A stretch of 18,834 nt of DNA from CAZFUY01 sp964522445. GTDB lineage: Bacteria; Pseudomonadota; Gammaproteobacteria; SZUA-229. The DNA lies in NCBI GenBank assembly GCA_964522445.1, contig CAZFUY010000057.1, positions 1 through 18,834 on the forward strand, given 5' to 3'. This document shows, piece after piece, positions 1-8,452 of the stretch. Under the pieces are notes generated by a model, which saw nothing but the letters and a program-made list of their open reading frames with translations, did no database searches and was not told where the DNA came from. The translations under genes and the position numbers were made by a program. Within the stretch, counting starts at the first letter, position 1; the number at the start of each line of letters is the position of its first letter.

Positions 1-2
1 AT

Positions 3-2285
3 AAGGACTTTGGCTCAACTGATGAGCACAGCAGTGTTATGCAGCGTGTAATGTACGGTCTGGAAATACATCAGATTGAACAGGAAATTAAAAGCCTGGA
101 ATTTGAACGTACACAAATGCAATTAACAGAAGCACAGGATGAATATGCAGAGCTTTATGATTTTTCACCTGTTGCATATGTGACTTTTGACGATCAGGCC
201 AATATTATAAAATTAAATCTGGCTGCAGCACGTTTATTTGGTCAGCCGCACCACAAAATTCTTAATCAATCTATAAATAACTTATTATCTGAAGTAGAAA
301 GCCAACGTTTATTAAAGCATTTGTATAAAGTTTCATGCTCCCGCAAAAAAATTACTCTTGAATTAAATCTTAAACGACAGGATGGAAAAGAACTTTTTCT
401 GCATTTAGAAACAGTGTCTGTTCGTGGTGGTGATGGTATTGCTACACATTGTCGAACGGCAATACTTGATATTACCGAGCGAAAAAACACTGAAGAGGCG
501 TTAAAAGATGCACAGGAAGAACTTGAAAATAGGGTTGAAAAAAGAACGCAGGAATTAAAACGTACCAATCAAATACTGCATGAAAAAATAGTTGAGCATG
601 CGGAAGTAAGTAAAAAATTACGTCAGTCAGCCATTGTTTTTGATAATACAGAAGATGGCATTATTGTAATGGATGCAACATTTAATATTATAAATACAAA
701 TAATGCATTTAATAAAATTACGGGTTATTCATCGGAAGAACTTATAAATAAAAATCCGAAAGAGCTATTTACAAGTCGTACAGATAATGAGCAATTCCAG
801 AAGATGCAGGATGCTCTATGTGAAACAGGCCACTGGAAAGGAGAAGTCTGGTATCAATGTAAGGACGGCACACAGATGCCCATCTGGAAAAATATTAATG
901 AAGTAAAAGATGAAGAGGGTACTGTAACTCACTATGTGGCTATAGCAACTGATATTACGTCACTTAAAGAAACTGAAATGAGACTCGACCATCTGGCGCA
1001 CCATGATGCGCTTACAGGTTTGCCAAACAGGTTGCACTATACAGCAAATCTTGAACAGGCAATAAAAAGAGGGCGGCGTAGAGGAACTCGTTTAGCATTA
1101 ATTTTAATGGATCTGGATAATTTTAAAGTTATTAATGATACATTTGGTCATGCTCATGGTGATACCTTTTTAAAAATAATATCAGAACGATTGCAGGATT
1201 GTGTTCGGCATGAAGATACTGTTGCACGCCTGGGTGGCGATGAATTTGCTATTGTTTTAGAAGATATTGCTCAATTTGAAGATGCCGGATTTATTTCAGA
1301 GAAGGTATTAAAAGTAGTTAACCAGCCAATTGAAATTGAAAGAAAAATAATTGTACCAAGTACAAGTATAGGTATCAGTATATATCCCGATGATGCAGTT
1401 GATGCTGAAGATTTACTTAAATCTTCAGATGCAGCAATGTATCGTGCAAAAGAGTCGGGAGGGAATAAGTATTATTACTTTACATCAGAGTTATCTGTTC
1501 ACACCATAGAACAGTCTGCTTTAGAAGACCAGTTAAGAACAGCGTTAAAAGAAAACCAGTTTGAAGTTTATTATCAACCACAGGTTGTTTTAAGTGATGC
1601 CATTGTTGTTGGCATGGAAGCATTATTGCGTTGGAATCATCCTGTTAGAGGGTTATTAGAACCCGATAAATTTATGAAGGTTGCAGAAGATTCAGGCATT
1701 ATTGATGATATTGATGAATGGGTTTTAAATACGGCCTGTAAGCAAATAAAATCCTGGCAGGAGGCGGGCTTACCGCCGATACGCATATCAATAAATCTTG
1801 CTGAACGTACACTTATACACGATCAGACGCTTGTATCTAAAGTCCAGAGTGCATTAGAAAATTCACACCTCGAAGCAACCTGTCTTGAATTAGAAATACC
1901 TGAAAAAATACTGAAGACAACTAAACAAAGCATAAAAACCCTGGTTGATCTAAAAGAGCTGGGCGTTAATCTTTCTATTGATGATTTTGGAACAGGCTTT
2001 TCATCAATAAGCTCATTGAAACAATTACCAATTGATACTATTAAAATTGATCGCTCGTTTGTTTGTGATATTACAAGTAACCCTAATGATGCTGCACTGG
2101 CATCTGCTATTATAGCGATGGGACATAATCTGAAAATGAAAGTGACAGCAGAAGGTGTTAGCACATCTGAGCAGGTCAAATTTCTTCGTGGACAGGGTTG
2201 TGATGAAATGCAGGGTTATTTCTTTAGTAAACCTATGACTTCTGATCATGCTCGTAGTTATATTGAAAAGGGGCTTATACATTAG
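3..2285 (+). CDS. PAS-PAS-GGDEF-EAL cyclic-di-GMP signalling protein (5' end outside window)
   Basis: A sensor protein that probably makes and/or degrades cyclic di-GMP. Numbering from the ATG at 39: PAS domain about 35-145, charged coiled coil about 148-195, second PAS about 195-315, GGDEF domain about 320-480, EAL domain about 495-745. The GGDEF motif is intact at 399-403, and an RHED inhibitory I-site lies five residues before it. The EAL motif starts at residue 527; the downstream DDFGTG motif, the KIDRSF lysine and the AEGV glutamate are also present, so both catalytic halves look competent. No transmembrane segment is visible in the part seen, so it is probably cytoplasmic. The frame is open from the ATG to base 3 (encoding KDFGSTDEHSSV), and that ATG has no ribosome binding site. 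The gene therefore most likely begins upstream of the window. Which activity dominates cannot be read from sequence. Confidence 0.93.
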   Translation, partial: KDFGSTDEHSSVMQRVMYGLEIHQIEQEIKSLEFERTQMQLTEAQDEYAELYDFSPVAYVTFDDQANIIKLNLAAARLFGQPHHKILNQSINNLLSEVESQRLLKHLYKVSCSRKKITLELNLKRQDGKELFLHLETVSVRGGDGIATHCRTAILDITERKNTEEALKDAQEELENRVEKRTQELKRTNQILHEKIVEHAEVSKKLRQSAIVFDNTEDGIIVMDATFNIINTNNAFNKITGYSSEELINKNPKELFTSRTDNEQFQKMQDALCETGHWKGEVWYQCKDGTQMPIWKNINEVKDEEGTVTHYVAIATDITSLKETEMRLDHLAHHDALTGLPNRLHYTANLEQAIKRGRRRGTRLALILMDLDNFKVINDTFGHAHGDTFLKIISERLQDCVRHEDTVARLGGDEFAIVLEDIAQFEDAGFISEKVLKVVNQPIEIERKIIVPSTSIGISIYPDDAVDAEDLLKSSDAAMYRAKESGGNKYYYFTSELSVHTIEQSALEDQLRTALKENQFEVYYQPQVVLSDAIVVGMEALLRWNHPVRGLLEPDKFMKVAEDSGIIDDIDEWVLNTACKQIKSWQEAGLPPIRISINLAERTLIHDQTLVSKVQSALENSHLEATCLELEIPEKILKTTKQSIKTLVDLKELGVNLSIDDFGTGFSSISSLKQLPIDTIKIDRSFVCDITSNPNDAALASAIIAMGHNLKMKVTAEGVSTSEQVKFLRGQGCDEMQGYFFSKPMTSDHARSYIEKGLIH

Positions 2286-2485
2286 CCGTCAGTCATTTGT
2301 ATTCCCTCCTGTATTTTTGTAGCAAATAACATATCAGCATGGCGTTCTGCCGTATCCCTGCTAATCTTAAATTACTTAACACAGCTCAATATTTAGGTTC
2401 ACTGAATTTATACACTCTTAATCGGGCATGTTTAGTATTATTTGTAAGCTGGATTTTTTCAAAATTATAATCAGGGGTAAAAACT

Positions 2486-3415
2486 ATGAAGCTGGCAATG
2501 ATCGGCCTTGGAAAAATGGGTGCCAATATGGTGCGTCGTCTTGTGCAGGATGGACATCATATAGCTGCTTATGATGTGGATTATGAGGTTGCAAAGTCAT
2601 TAGCCAATGAAGTAAATAATGTCACAGCCGCTAAAACACTGAAGGCAACTCTGGATGACTTGCCAGTACCGCGTGTTGTCTGGCTAATGGTGCCCCATCA
2701 GTTTGTTGATTCTTCAATTGATGATTTACTTAATGCAGGTCTATCCAAAGGTGATTTAATTATTGATGGCGGTAATTCCAATTTTAAATTAAGCCAGCAG
2801 CGAGCCGCTAACTTGCTGGAAAAGGGCATTCATTTTGTTGATTCAGGTACATCCGGAGGTGTCTGGGGTCTTGAAAATGGTTATAGCATTATGGTGGGTG
2901 GTAGCAAGGAAGCTGTGAGTTTAGTTGAGCCTGCATTAAAAACTTTAGCGCCCGGGCCAGAAACTGGCTGGGGGCATGTAGGGCCTGCAGGTGCAGGGCA
3001 TTATGTAAAAATGGTTCACAATGGTATCGAATATGGATTAATGCAGGCCTATGCTGAAGGTTTTGAATTAATGGAAGCCAAAGAGGAAATGGATTTAGAT
3101 TTGCATCAGATTTCTGAAATCTGGCAACATGGCAGTGTGGTTCGCTCATGGCTACTGGATTTAATTGCAGATGCTCTGGGTAATGATACATCATTGCAAT
3201 CATTAAGTGATTATGTCGATGATTCAGGTGAAGGTCGATGGACTATTCAGGACTCAATTGATAGTGCTGTACCCACCCCAGTGTTGGCACTGGCATTACA
3301 AATGCGTTTTCGCAGTAGACAATCGCCTTCTTATGCAGGCAAAGTATTAAATGCCATGCGAGCAGGTTTTGGTGGTCATGCCATTCGTTCTGCGGATAAA
3401 GATGGAGAGGCTTAA
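2486..3415 (+). CDS. gnd: 6-phosphogluconate dehydrogenase, decarboxylating, short NAD-type
   Basis: Oxidatively decarboxylates 6-phosphogluconate to ribulose-5-phosphate in the cytoplasm. The N-terminal Rossmann motif GLGKMG is at residues 7-12. The family substrate signatures are GGNSN (95-99) and SGTSGGVWG (120-128), and the catalytic stretch KMVHNGIEY (175-183) carries the lysine and histidine. At 309 aa it belongs to the short class (YqeC/GntZ/GndA-like), not the roughly 470-aa NADP enzyme. Beta-2 ends in an aspartate (D30), which usually favours NAD+ over NADP+; this preference is inference. The ATG is preceded by an AGGGG ribosome binding site. It is the first gene of a set with zwf and pgl, and zwf begins two bases after its stop. 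The C-terminus is compact, as expected for the short class. Confidence 0.95.
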   Translation: MKLAMIGLGKMGANMVRRLVQDGHHIAAYDVDYEVAKSLANEVNNVTAAKTLKATLDDLPVPRVVWLMVPHQFVDSSIDDLLNAGLSKGDLIIDGGNSNFKLSQQRAANLLEKGIHFVDSGTSGGVWGLENGYSIMVGGSKEAVSLVEPALKTLAPGPETGWGHVGPAGAGHYVKMVHNGIEYGLMQAYAEGFELMEAKEEMDLDLHQISEIWQHGSVVRSWLLDLIADALGNDTSLQSLSDYVDDSGEGRWTIQDSIDSAVPTPVLALALQMRFRSRQSPSYAGKVLNAMRAGFGGHAIRSADKDGEA

Positions 3416-3417
3416 TT

Positions 3418-4911
3418 GTGAGCAATGAAGAAAGCAATGTTATTTGTATGGATCAGGCGGATCATGCCAATATTGTTATTTTTGGTGCGGCAGGTGATTT
3501 AACCAAACGTAAACTTATGCCGTCATTATACAAAATGGTTCATTGTGGATTAGTGCATCCACAAAGTCGAATTATTGGTGTTGTTAATAATCGTACTGTT
3601 GATGTCTGGTTGTCATTAATTAAAGAGGGTCTTAATGAAAACCTTCCAGAAGAAATGACAGAAGATATGTGGCAGCACTTTTCTGAAATGTTAATAATGG
3701 TCTCCGGTGATCTGGGTGATGAAGAAACCTATCATCAGCTTTCAGATACGCTTGAATCATTTGATGGAAAAAAGAATGCCATGTTTTATTGTGCTATTCC
3801 TCCTCAATGGTATGGCGCAGCGGCTATAGGTTTAGAAAAAACAAATTTGATTGATGAGTCTGAAGGTTATCGACGCATTGTTATTGAAAAACCTATTGGC
3901 ACAGATTTAGCCAGTGCAAAAGTTTTAAATAAGGAAATGCAGGCTGTATTTAAAGAGTCGCAAATTTATCGTATAGATCATTATCTGGGTAAAGAAAGTG
4001 TGCAGAATTTATTAGTCTATCGTTTTGCTAATGGCATTATGGAACCGCTATGGAACAGAAATTATATTGATCATATTCAAATATCAGCATCAGAAACTTT
4101 AGGCATTGAATATCGTGCCAAATATTATGAAAATTCTGGCGCACTTCGTGACATGATTCAAAGTCATCTTATGCAGGTTATGACATTAGTCGCTATGGAA
4201 CCCCCGGTAGAATTTACGGCAGATGCTGTGCGTGATGAGAAAATGAAAGTATTACGAGCAGTGCGTCGAATTGATCCGGATAAAGAAAAACATCTTTCAG
4301 TTGCAGCACAGTATGCTTCTGGAATATTAGGTGATGAGTCTGTTCCTGCTTATGTAAGTGAAGAAGGGGTTTCACCTGAATCAGCAACAGAAACCTTTGC
4401 AGCGGTTAAATTTTATATTGATAACTGGCGTTGGCAAGGCGTGCCATTTATTTTATGGACAGGTAAACGATTAAAGAAAAAAGTATCTGAAGTGGTTATT
4501 CGTTTTCGTAAACCTCCATTTAATTTATTTGATAGCCATGCAACAGCACCAAAAGCGAATGCTCTGGTTTTTCGTTTACAGCCAGATGAAGGCATTGTGT
4601 TACGCATGAATGCAAAAATGCCAGGTTTAACAACAGATATACAACGTATGGTTATGCGTGCGCCTTATGCAAAAGATGGTATGAATATTTCAGAGGCTTA
4701 TGAGATTTTATTGCATGATGTGCTTATGGGAGATGCAACCTTATTTTCACGTTCAGATGAAATAGAAGAATCGTGGGATATAGTCGAGCCACTAATAAAA
4801 AGCTGGCAGGATCGTTTTTCTATTAACCGTTATCGTGCAGGTTCATGGAATATTCCAGAAATGGATGAATTGCTGGAAGGCTGTGAGGGTGGTTGGCATA
4901 AACCAACATAA
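3418..4911 (+). CDS. zwf: glucose-6-phosphate 1-dehydrogenase
   Basis: Oxidises glucose-6-phosphate to 6-phosphogluconolactone, normally reducing NADP+; it is the entry step of the oxidative pentose-phosphate or Entner-Doudoroff route. Its 497 aa match the family length of about 490-500. The Rossmann-type motif GAAGDLTKRKL is at 23-33, EKPIG at 157-161, and the active-site signature RIDHYLGKE at 185-193, with its catalytic-region histidine and lysine. This is followed by the conserved stretch ending FANGIMEPLWNRNYID. The start is GTG, preceded by GGAGAGG (3404-3410) with seven bases of spacing; that site overlaps the end of gnd, which supports translational coupling. The stop is directly followed by the ATG of pgl. 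No edd or eda gene is in the window, so an Entner-Doudoroff branch cannot be judged. Confidence 0.97.
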   Translation: MSNEESNVICMDQADHANIVIFGAAGDLTKRKLMPSLYKMVHCGLVHPQSRIIGVVNNRTVDVWLSLIKEGLNENLPEEMTEDMWQHFSEMLIMVSGDLGDEETYHQLSDTLESFDGKKNAMFYCAIPPQWYGAAAIGLEKTNLIDESEGYRRIVIEKPIGTDLASAKVLNKEMQAVFKESQIYRIDHYLGKESVQNLLVYRFANGIMEPLWNRNYIDHIQISASETLGIEYRAKYYENSGALRDMIQSHLMQVMTLVAMEPPVEFTADAVRDEKMKVLRAVRRIDPDKEKHLSVAAQYASGILGDESVPAYVSEEGVSPESATETFAAVKFYIDNWRWQGVPFILWTGKRLKKKVSEVVIRFRKPPFNLFDSHATAPKANALVFRLQPDEGIVLRMNAKMPGLTTDIQRMVMRAPYAKDGMNISEAYEILLHDVLMGDATLFSRSDEIEESWDIVEPLIKSWQDRFSINRYRAGSWNIPEMDELLEGCEGGWHKPT

Positions 4912-5595
4912 ATGTATGGTGATTTTTTAATGCATAAATGGCACATATATAAAGATATGGAACAGGCCTCTGTAGCGGCTGCAGATTTTCTGATTAGAAA
5001 GATAAAAAAAATTCTGGAAGAAAAAGCACGTTGTAATATCGTCTTGCCTGGAGGGAATACTCCTGCACAGTGTTTAAAAATTATTTCTGAAAGTAATTTG
5101 CCATGGAATAAAATTCACTGGTATCTTGGGGATGAGCGTTGTTATCCTGTTGGTCATAAAGATCGTAATGATACTATGATAAAAAAAAATATCTGGTCTC
5201 TTATTCATTCGCCAGAAGAAAATAATCACCCTATACCCACCGAGTTAGGTGTAGAAAAAGCTGCTATTTTTTATAGTAATGAAATAGAAAAGTCAGGCGG
5301 CCTGGATATAGTCTTACTGGGTATGGGAGAAGATGGGCATACAGCAAGCCTTTTTCCGGGAAATAAAGCACTGGAAAGCAGGCAGGTTGCAGTTGCTGTT
5401 TATAATTCACCAAAAGCACCTGATGAACGCGTGTCTTTAACTGTTGAAGCATTAAAGTCAGCAAAATATAAAATTCTGCTAACTGTAGGAAAAGGAAAGA
5501 AGCAGGCTATTAGTGATGTAAAAAATGGAGTGAAATTACCCGTAAATATGCTTGGTTCTCTGGACTGGTTTGTTGATGAGAGTGCCATTAAATAA
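4912..5595 (+). CDS. pgl: 6-phosphogluconolactonase
   Basis: Hydrolyses 6-phosphogluconolactone to 6-phosphogluconate, the step between Zwf and Gnd. It belongs to the NagB/RpiA/DevB-type Pgl family, for which 227 aa is a usual length. Motifs are LPGGNTP (45-51), the active-site segment WYLGDER (70-76) followed by HKDRND, and the catalytic-region motif LGMGEDGHTASLFPG (136-150). The first ATG abuts the zwf TAA with no spacer and no clear ribosome binding site. A second in-frame ATG at 4930 (residue 7) has only a weak GGTG upstream. Either start leaves the fold complete, so the true start is uncertain. It is translated together with zwf, and the gene order gnd-zwf-pgl covers the whole oxidative branch. 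Confidence 0.95.
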   Translation: MYGDFLMHKWHIYKDMEQASVAAADFLIRKIKKILEEKARCNIVLPGGNTPAQCLKIISESNLPWNKIHWYLGDERCYPVGHKDRNDTMIKKNIWSLIHSPEENNHPIPTELGVEKAAIFYSNEIEKSGGLDIVLLGMGEDGHTASLFPGNKALESRQVAVAVYNSPKAPDERVSLTVEALKSAKYKILLTVGKGKKQAISDVKNGVKLPVNMLGSLDWFVDESAIK

Positions 5596-5618
5596 ATACA
5601 AACTAATGAGAGATATAA

Positions 5619-5735
5619 ATGCGAATAAAGCAACTTATTGTTCTAATTTTATTTATGTGTTTATTGTCCTGTGTATCACTGGGAGACAGTGACTGTGTTT
5701 TAGCGCCCAGCACAATTATTTGCACAGATAAATAA
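5619..5735 (+). CDS. very small predicted lipoprotein, 38 aa
   Basis: Family not recognised. The ORF starts MRIK, followed by a hydrophobic segment (LIVLILFMCLL) and the sequence LLSC at residues 15-18. This is a lipobox-like signal for cleavage before Cys18 and lipid attachment. The mature part would be only 21 residues, with cysteines at 18, 26 and 35; the latter two could form a disulphide in the periplasm. It sits 23 bases after pgl and 36 bases before the FMN reductase gene on the same strand, which fits co-transcription. A GAGAG stretch a few bases upstream of the ATG may be its ribosome binding site. Size and architecture resemble entericidin-type or other tiny lipoproteins, but there is no sequence match I would stand on. 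A chance ORF remains possible. Confidence 0.55.
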   Translation: MRIKQLIVLILFMCLLSCVSLGDSDCVLAPSTIICTDK

Positions 5736-5771
5736 AGTCAAAATTAATATTTAGAATAATCAGGAAAATAT

Positions 5772-6383
5772 ATGAAAATCACCATCATCAGCGGTAGTCA
5801 TCGTGAAAATTCACAAAGTTATAAAGTCGCAAAACACATACAGAAAACGCTGGAAAATGGCATATGTGATAAAACATGGTTGCTTGATCTGGCAGGTAAT
5901 CCTTTGCCTTTATGGGATCAGGGGGTGTGGGAAGGTGAGCAAAAATGGATAGATTTATTAACGCCAATAAAAGAACAACTGGCCTCAAGTGATGCTTTTG
6001 TTGTTATTGCTCCAGAATATCATGGACAAGTTCCTGCAGGGCTTAAAAATTTCTTTTTATTATTTAGTAAAAATGAGTTAGGACATAAACCAGCACAGAT
6101 TATAGGCGTTTCATCTGCCGATGGTGGCTCATACCCTGTTGCTGAATTACGTATGAGTAGTTATAAGAATAATCGCATCTGTTATATTCCTGATCATTTA
6201 ATTTTAAGAAATATAGAGTCTATTTTGAATGATAAAGCAGAAGATAATAATGAAAGTGCAGATAGCTATTTTTGTGAACGTATTGAATGGACGCTTAATA
6301 TTCTTAAAGAATATGCCGTGGCTTTAAAGAATGTGCGTGATAGTGGTGTAACAGAAACTGATAAATTTAATAATGGAATGTAA
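5772..6383 (+). CDS. NAD(P)H-dependent FMN reductase-like flavoprotein
   Basis: Member of the flavodoxin-like NADPH-dependent FMN reductase family (quinone or flavin reduction; substrate unknown). The N-terminal strand plus phosphate-binding loop reads SGSHRENSQS (residues 7-16), and the flavin-contacting motif PEYHGQVPAGLKNF is at 81-94. A third family stretch, GVSSADGGSYPVAELR, follows around 117-132. At 203 aa it is slightly longer than the usual 180-190 because of a C-terminal tail. It lies downstream of the pentose-phosphate genes with a 36-base gap after the small lipoprotein ORF, and six bases before the hydrolase gene, so it is probably in the same transcript. An NADPH-consuming oxidoreductase next to zwf is plausible, but functional coupling is inference. 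Confidence 0.88.
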   Translation: MKITIISGSHRENSQSYKVAKHIQKTLENGICDKTWLLDLAGNPLPLWDQGVWEGEQKWIDLLTPIKEQLASSDAFVVIAPEYHGQVPAGLKNFFLLFSKNELGHKPAQIIGVSSADGGSYPVAELRMSSYKNNRICYIPDHLILRNIESILNDKAEDNNESADSYFCERIEWTLNILKEYAVALKNVRDSGVTETDKFNNGM

Positions 6384-6389
6384 TCTTAA

Positions 6390-7022
6390 ATGTTGAAGTA
6401 TAAAATAATTCCAGTAACAGATTACCAGCAAAATTGTTCGTTATTATGGTGTGATCAAACTAATGAAGCCGTTCTTGTCGACCCAGGAGGTGAAGCTGAC
6501 CGACTTTTAAAAATTATTGATAAGAATAACTTAAGACTTAAAAGCATCTGGTTAACACATGGCCATTTGGATCATATAGGCGGCACAGCAGAAATAGTAA
6601 ATAAAGCAGGTGTTGAGATTATAGGGCCGCATAAAGCGGATCAGTTTCTAATTAAGGTTATTGCTCAGCAATGTGAAATGTTTGGTTTTCCTCTTGTTGA
6701 GGGATTTGATCCTGATACCTGGTTAGAAGAAGGAAATCAGCTGCATTTAGGAAATGAATCTTTTGATGTTATACATACGCCGGGGCATACACCGGGTCAT
6801 ATTGTTTTAGTGCATGAAGCAAGTAAAACACTTTGGGTTGGTGATGTTATTTTTAATCATTCAATTGGACGCACTGATTTTCCTGGGGGAAATCATGCAC
6901 AGTTAATTAATTCTATTAAAACAAAGCTGCTTGTTCTGGATAAGGATTATACGTTTGTGCCGGGGCATGGGCCAAATTCAACCATTGGTGAAGAAAAACA
7001 GAATAATCCATTTTTACTTTAG
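6390..7022 (+). CDS. metallo-beta-lactamase-fold hydrolase, glyoxalase II / YcbL-like
   Basis: Cytoplasmic metal-dependent hydrolase of the glyoxalase II-like group; the natural substrate is probably a thioester such as S-lactoylglutathione, but this is not certain. The metal-binding motif THGHLDH gives H57, H59, D61 and H62. It is followed by HTPGHTPGH (129-137), the bridging aspartate in GDVIF (D152), and PGHGP (H193). All expected metal ligands are present. Its 210 aa match the short YcbL-type proteins, which lack the C-terminal helical domain of classical GloB. It starts six bases after the FMN reductase stop and is the last gene of the run beginning with gnd. Confidence 0.9.
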   Translation: MLKYKIIPVTDYQQNCSLLWCDQTNEAVLVDPGGEADRLLKIIDKNNLRLKSIWLTHGHLDHIGGTAEIVNKAGVEIIGPHKADQFLIKVIAQQCEMFGFPLVEGFDPDTWLEEGNQLHLGNESFDVIHTPGHTPGHIVLVHEASKTLWVGDVIFNHSIGRTDFPGGNHAQLINSIKTKLLVLDKDYTFVPGHGPNSTIGEEKQNNPFLL

Positions 7023-7159
7023 CCTGGATATTATGTGGGTTAGCTTTGTTATTATTTATTGTTCCAGTACGCTAGTTAAAACTATGCACTTTTAGTGTAA
7101 GGCTTTAGCTGCTACACACATGCAATGCAGTGTGTCAGAACTATTTAAGAAAAAGTAGG

Positions 7160-7183
7160 GTGGATCAAGCGTAGCGGATCCAC
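7160..7183. repeat. GTGGATC...GATCCAC palindromic repeat unit
   Basis: GTGGATC (7160-7166) and GATCCAC (7177-7183) form a 7-bp inverted repeat around a 10-base loop, preceded by GTAGG. The GTAGGGTGGAT...ATCCAC pattern is a dispersed intergenic repeat in many gammaproteobacterial genomes. Copy number here cannot be judged from one window. Confidence 0.6.
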
Positions 7184-7243
7184 AAAAATTAGCAAAACTA
7201 CAGATTGGAATTTAGAGTGGTTTCCTAAACTAGAAGTATATTA

Positions 7244-7403
7244 TGAGACCTTTGCACGATATATTCACGAGTAAAAATGACTAAAATTTCACTGCTTTTC
7301 GTTAGAAAACTTGCTAATAGCTAGCTATTAGCTGCGTTTCCTGTCTCAATCAGTAAAATTTTAGTGCGTTTTTCTTTCGCGCCTCTATCGTGCAAAGGTC
7401 TCA
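7244..7403. mobile_element. 160-bp MITE-like element with perfect 18-bp terminal inverted repeats
   Basis: The ends TGAGACCTTTGCACGATA (7244-7261) and its exact reverse complement (7386-7403) are perfect over 18 bp. Both sides are flanked by TTA (7241-7243 and 7404-7406), a likely 3-bp target duplication. The interior is an imperfect long inverted repeat (for example CTAAAATTTCACT against AGTAAAATTTTAG), centred on a perfect 20-bp palindrome at 7313-7332. There is no ORF, so it is non-autonomous. Ends starting GAGACC with a TNA target resemble some IS5-family elements; that assignment is inference. An alternative reading has one extra base in each arm and a TATATT duplication. Confidence 0.8.
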
Positions 7404-7454
7404 TTATATTTAAGAGAGGACTTTTAGTTCATAGTCGTTGAGTAGAATTATGTA

Positions 7455-8336
7455 TCAAAGACCCCGTATATAATCAGGTCGTAACGGTTGCTTGCCATCA
7501 ATGGCACTTTCTAGCTGGGTGAGCAGACGTGATTTATCTCTGGGCAGATTTCCTGCCAATGCCAGTGCATTAGATGCGTGGTTAGATCTGAAAATAATTG
7601 CCTGAGGTGGTTCAAGTCCTGCAATAAATCGTTGTTGCTCCAGTAAAATAGCCTGATCATTTTGCATTTCAAATGGCTCACCAAAGTGCTCTTTAAAGTT
7701 ATTTATGGCACTCTCATGCAGGATTAGCTGTAATGTAGAGAGGTAAGTAACGGGCGCGTCGTTAAGCAGGCTTATGCTGCCATCTATATGTTCCTGCCAG
7801 TGTGTTTTTCCTCCCAGGCCAAGAATAACCGTGGCTGATATTTTAATACCACAATCATGGGCTTTATGCAGGGCATTTTTTATACTTTTTTGAGAGGCTC
7901 CTTTAGCAACTTTTTTGAGAATTAAATTTGAGCCTGATTCTACGCCAAAGTAAAGCAAAGAGAGCTTATGTTGTTTTAGCTGTTCTAGTTCTTCTAAACT
8001 TTTATGAAGAATATTGGAGGGTGAGGCATAACATGAAATGCGGGTTAGCTTAGGTAGCAGTGTGTTAAGTTCTTGCAGAATTGCAATTAGCTGTTCAGTA
8101 GGTAAGGTTAATGCATCTCCGTCAGCCAGAAATACACGTTGAGTTTCAGGCCATTGCTGGGCTGCTTGCTGTATATCTTTGAAAATATCGTTAAGTGGTC
8201 GCTCCTGGTATTGTTTTTGTGTGTACATAGAGCAGAAGCTACACTGATTAAAGCTGCAACCCAGGGTGGCCTGAATAATCAGATTTTCACCTTCACTGGG
8301 TGGGCGGAACAGAGGTTTGTTATAGTTTAAACTCAT
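7455..8336 (-). CDS. radical SAM protein of unknown function
   Basis: A 293-aa radical SAM enzyme. The iron-sulphur cluster cysteines are C27, C32 and C35 in the stretch GCSFNQCSFC, a C-x4-C-x2-C arrangement instead of the common C-x3-C-x2-C, followed by SMYTQK. This variant occurs in a group of small uncharacterised radical SAM proteins. The SAM-binding barrel follows, with FLADGDALTL (glycine-rich region after beta-2), LLYFGVESGSN (the conserved GVESG segment) and SATVILGLGGKTHW later. There is no cobalamin-binding domain, and no SPASM-like cysteine cluster at the C-terminus. The start ATG is preceded by a weak AGAG. It is divergent from the unknown gene at 8453, with 116 bases between them. 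The substrate is unknown. Confidence 0.9.
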   Translation of the reverse strand: MSLNYNKPLFRPPSEGENLIIQATLGCSFNQCSFCSMYTQKQYQERPLNDIFKDIQQAAQQWPETQRVFLADGDALTLPTEQLIAILQELNTLLPKLTRISCYASPSNILHKSLEELEQLKQHKLSLLYFGVESGSNLILKKVAKGASQKSIKNALHKAHDCGIKISATVILGLGGKTHWQEHIDGSISLLNDAPVTYLSTLQLILHESAINNFKEHFGEPFEMQNDQAILLEQQRFIAGLEPPQAIIFRSNHASNALALAGNLPRDKSRLLTQLESAIDGKQPLRPDYIRGL

Positions 8337-8452
8337 GTCTCTTTTATAACGCCATTAATAGATCTTGGTCAACCAATTTACAGGGACATGCTATATTATT
8401 CCTCGCTTATATTGTTCTGGAAAATCATTCTTACTTTTAGAGGTAAAAGCTC

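Larger units (their letters stand above)
7023..7454. other. 432-bp intergenic stretch rich in repeats, no gene
   Basis: Only very short ORFs without ribosome binding sites are present. The stretch contains a small ACACAC/GTGTGT hairpin (7114-7135), a GTGGATC palindromic repeat (7160-7183) and a 160-bp MITE-like element (7244-7403). It separates the end of the gnd run from the convergent radical SAM gene. No classical hairpin-plus-T-run terminator was found. Confidence 0.7.

Noticed and set aside
2315..2334. Possible HexR-type operator (TTGTAGCAAATAACA) upstream of gnd
   Set aside because: It has the wrong length and loses several consensus positions of TGTARTWWWATTACA. A match this poor is expected by chance in AT-rich DNA.
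7027..7095. 20-codon ORF (MWVSFVIIYCSS...) after the hydrolase gene
   Set aside because: No ribosome binding site, no family resemblance, and position in a repeat-rich spacer.
7114..7135. ACACAC/GTGTGT hairpin as terminator of the gnd gene run
   Set aside because: A six-pair stem with a ten-base loop and no T run is too weak to call.
7244..7403. Decayed insertion sequence with transposase remnant
   Set aside because: Only 160 bases with no coding potential; a non-autonomous MITE explains it better.
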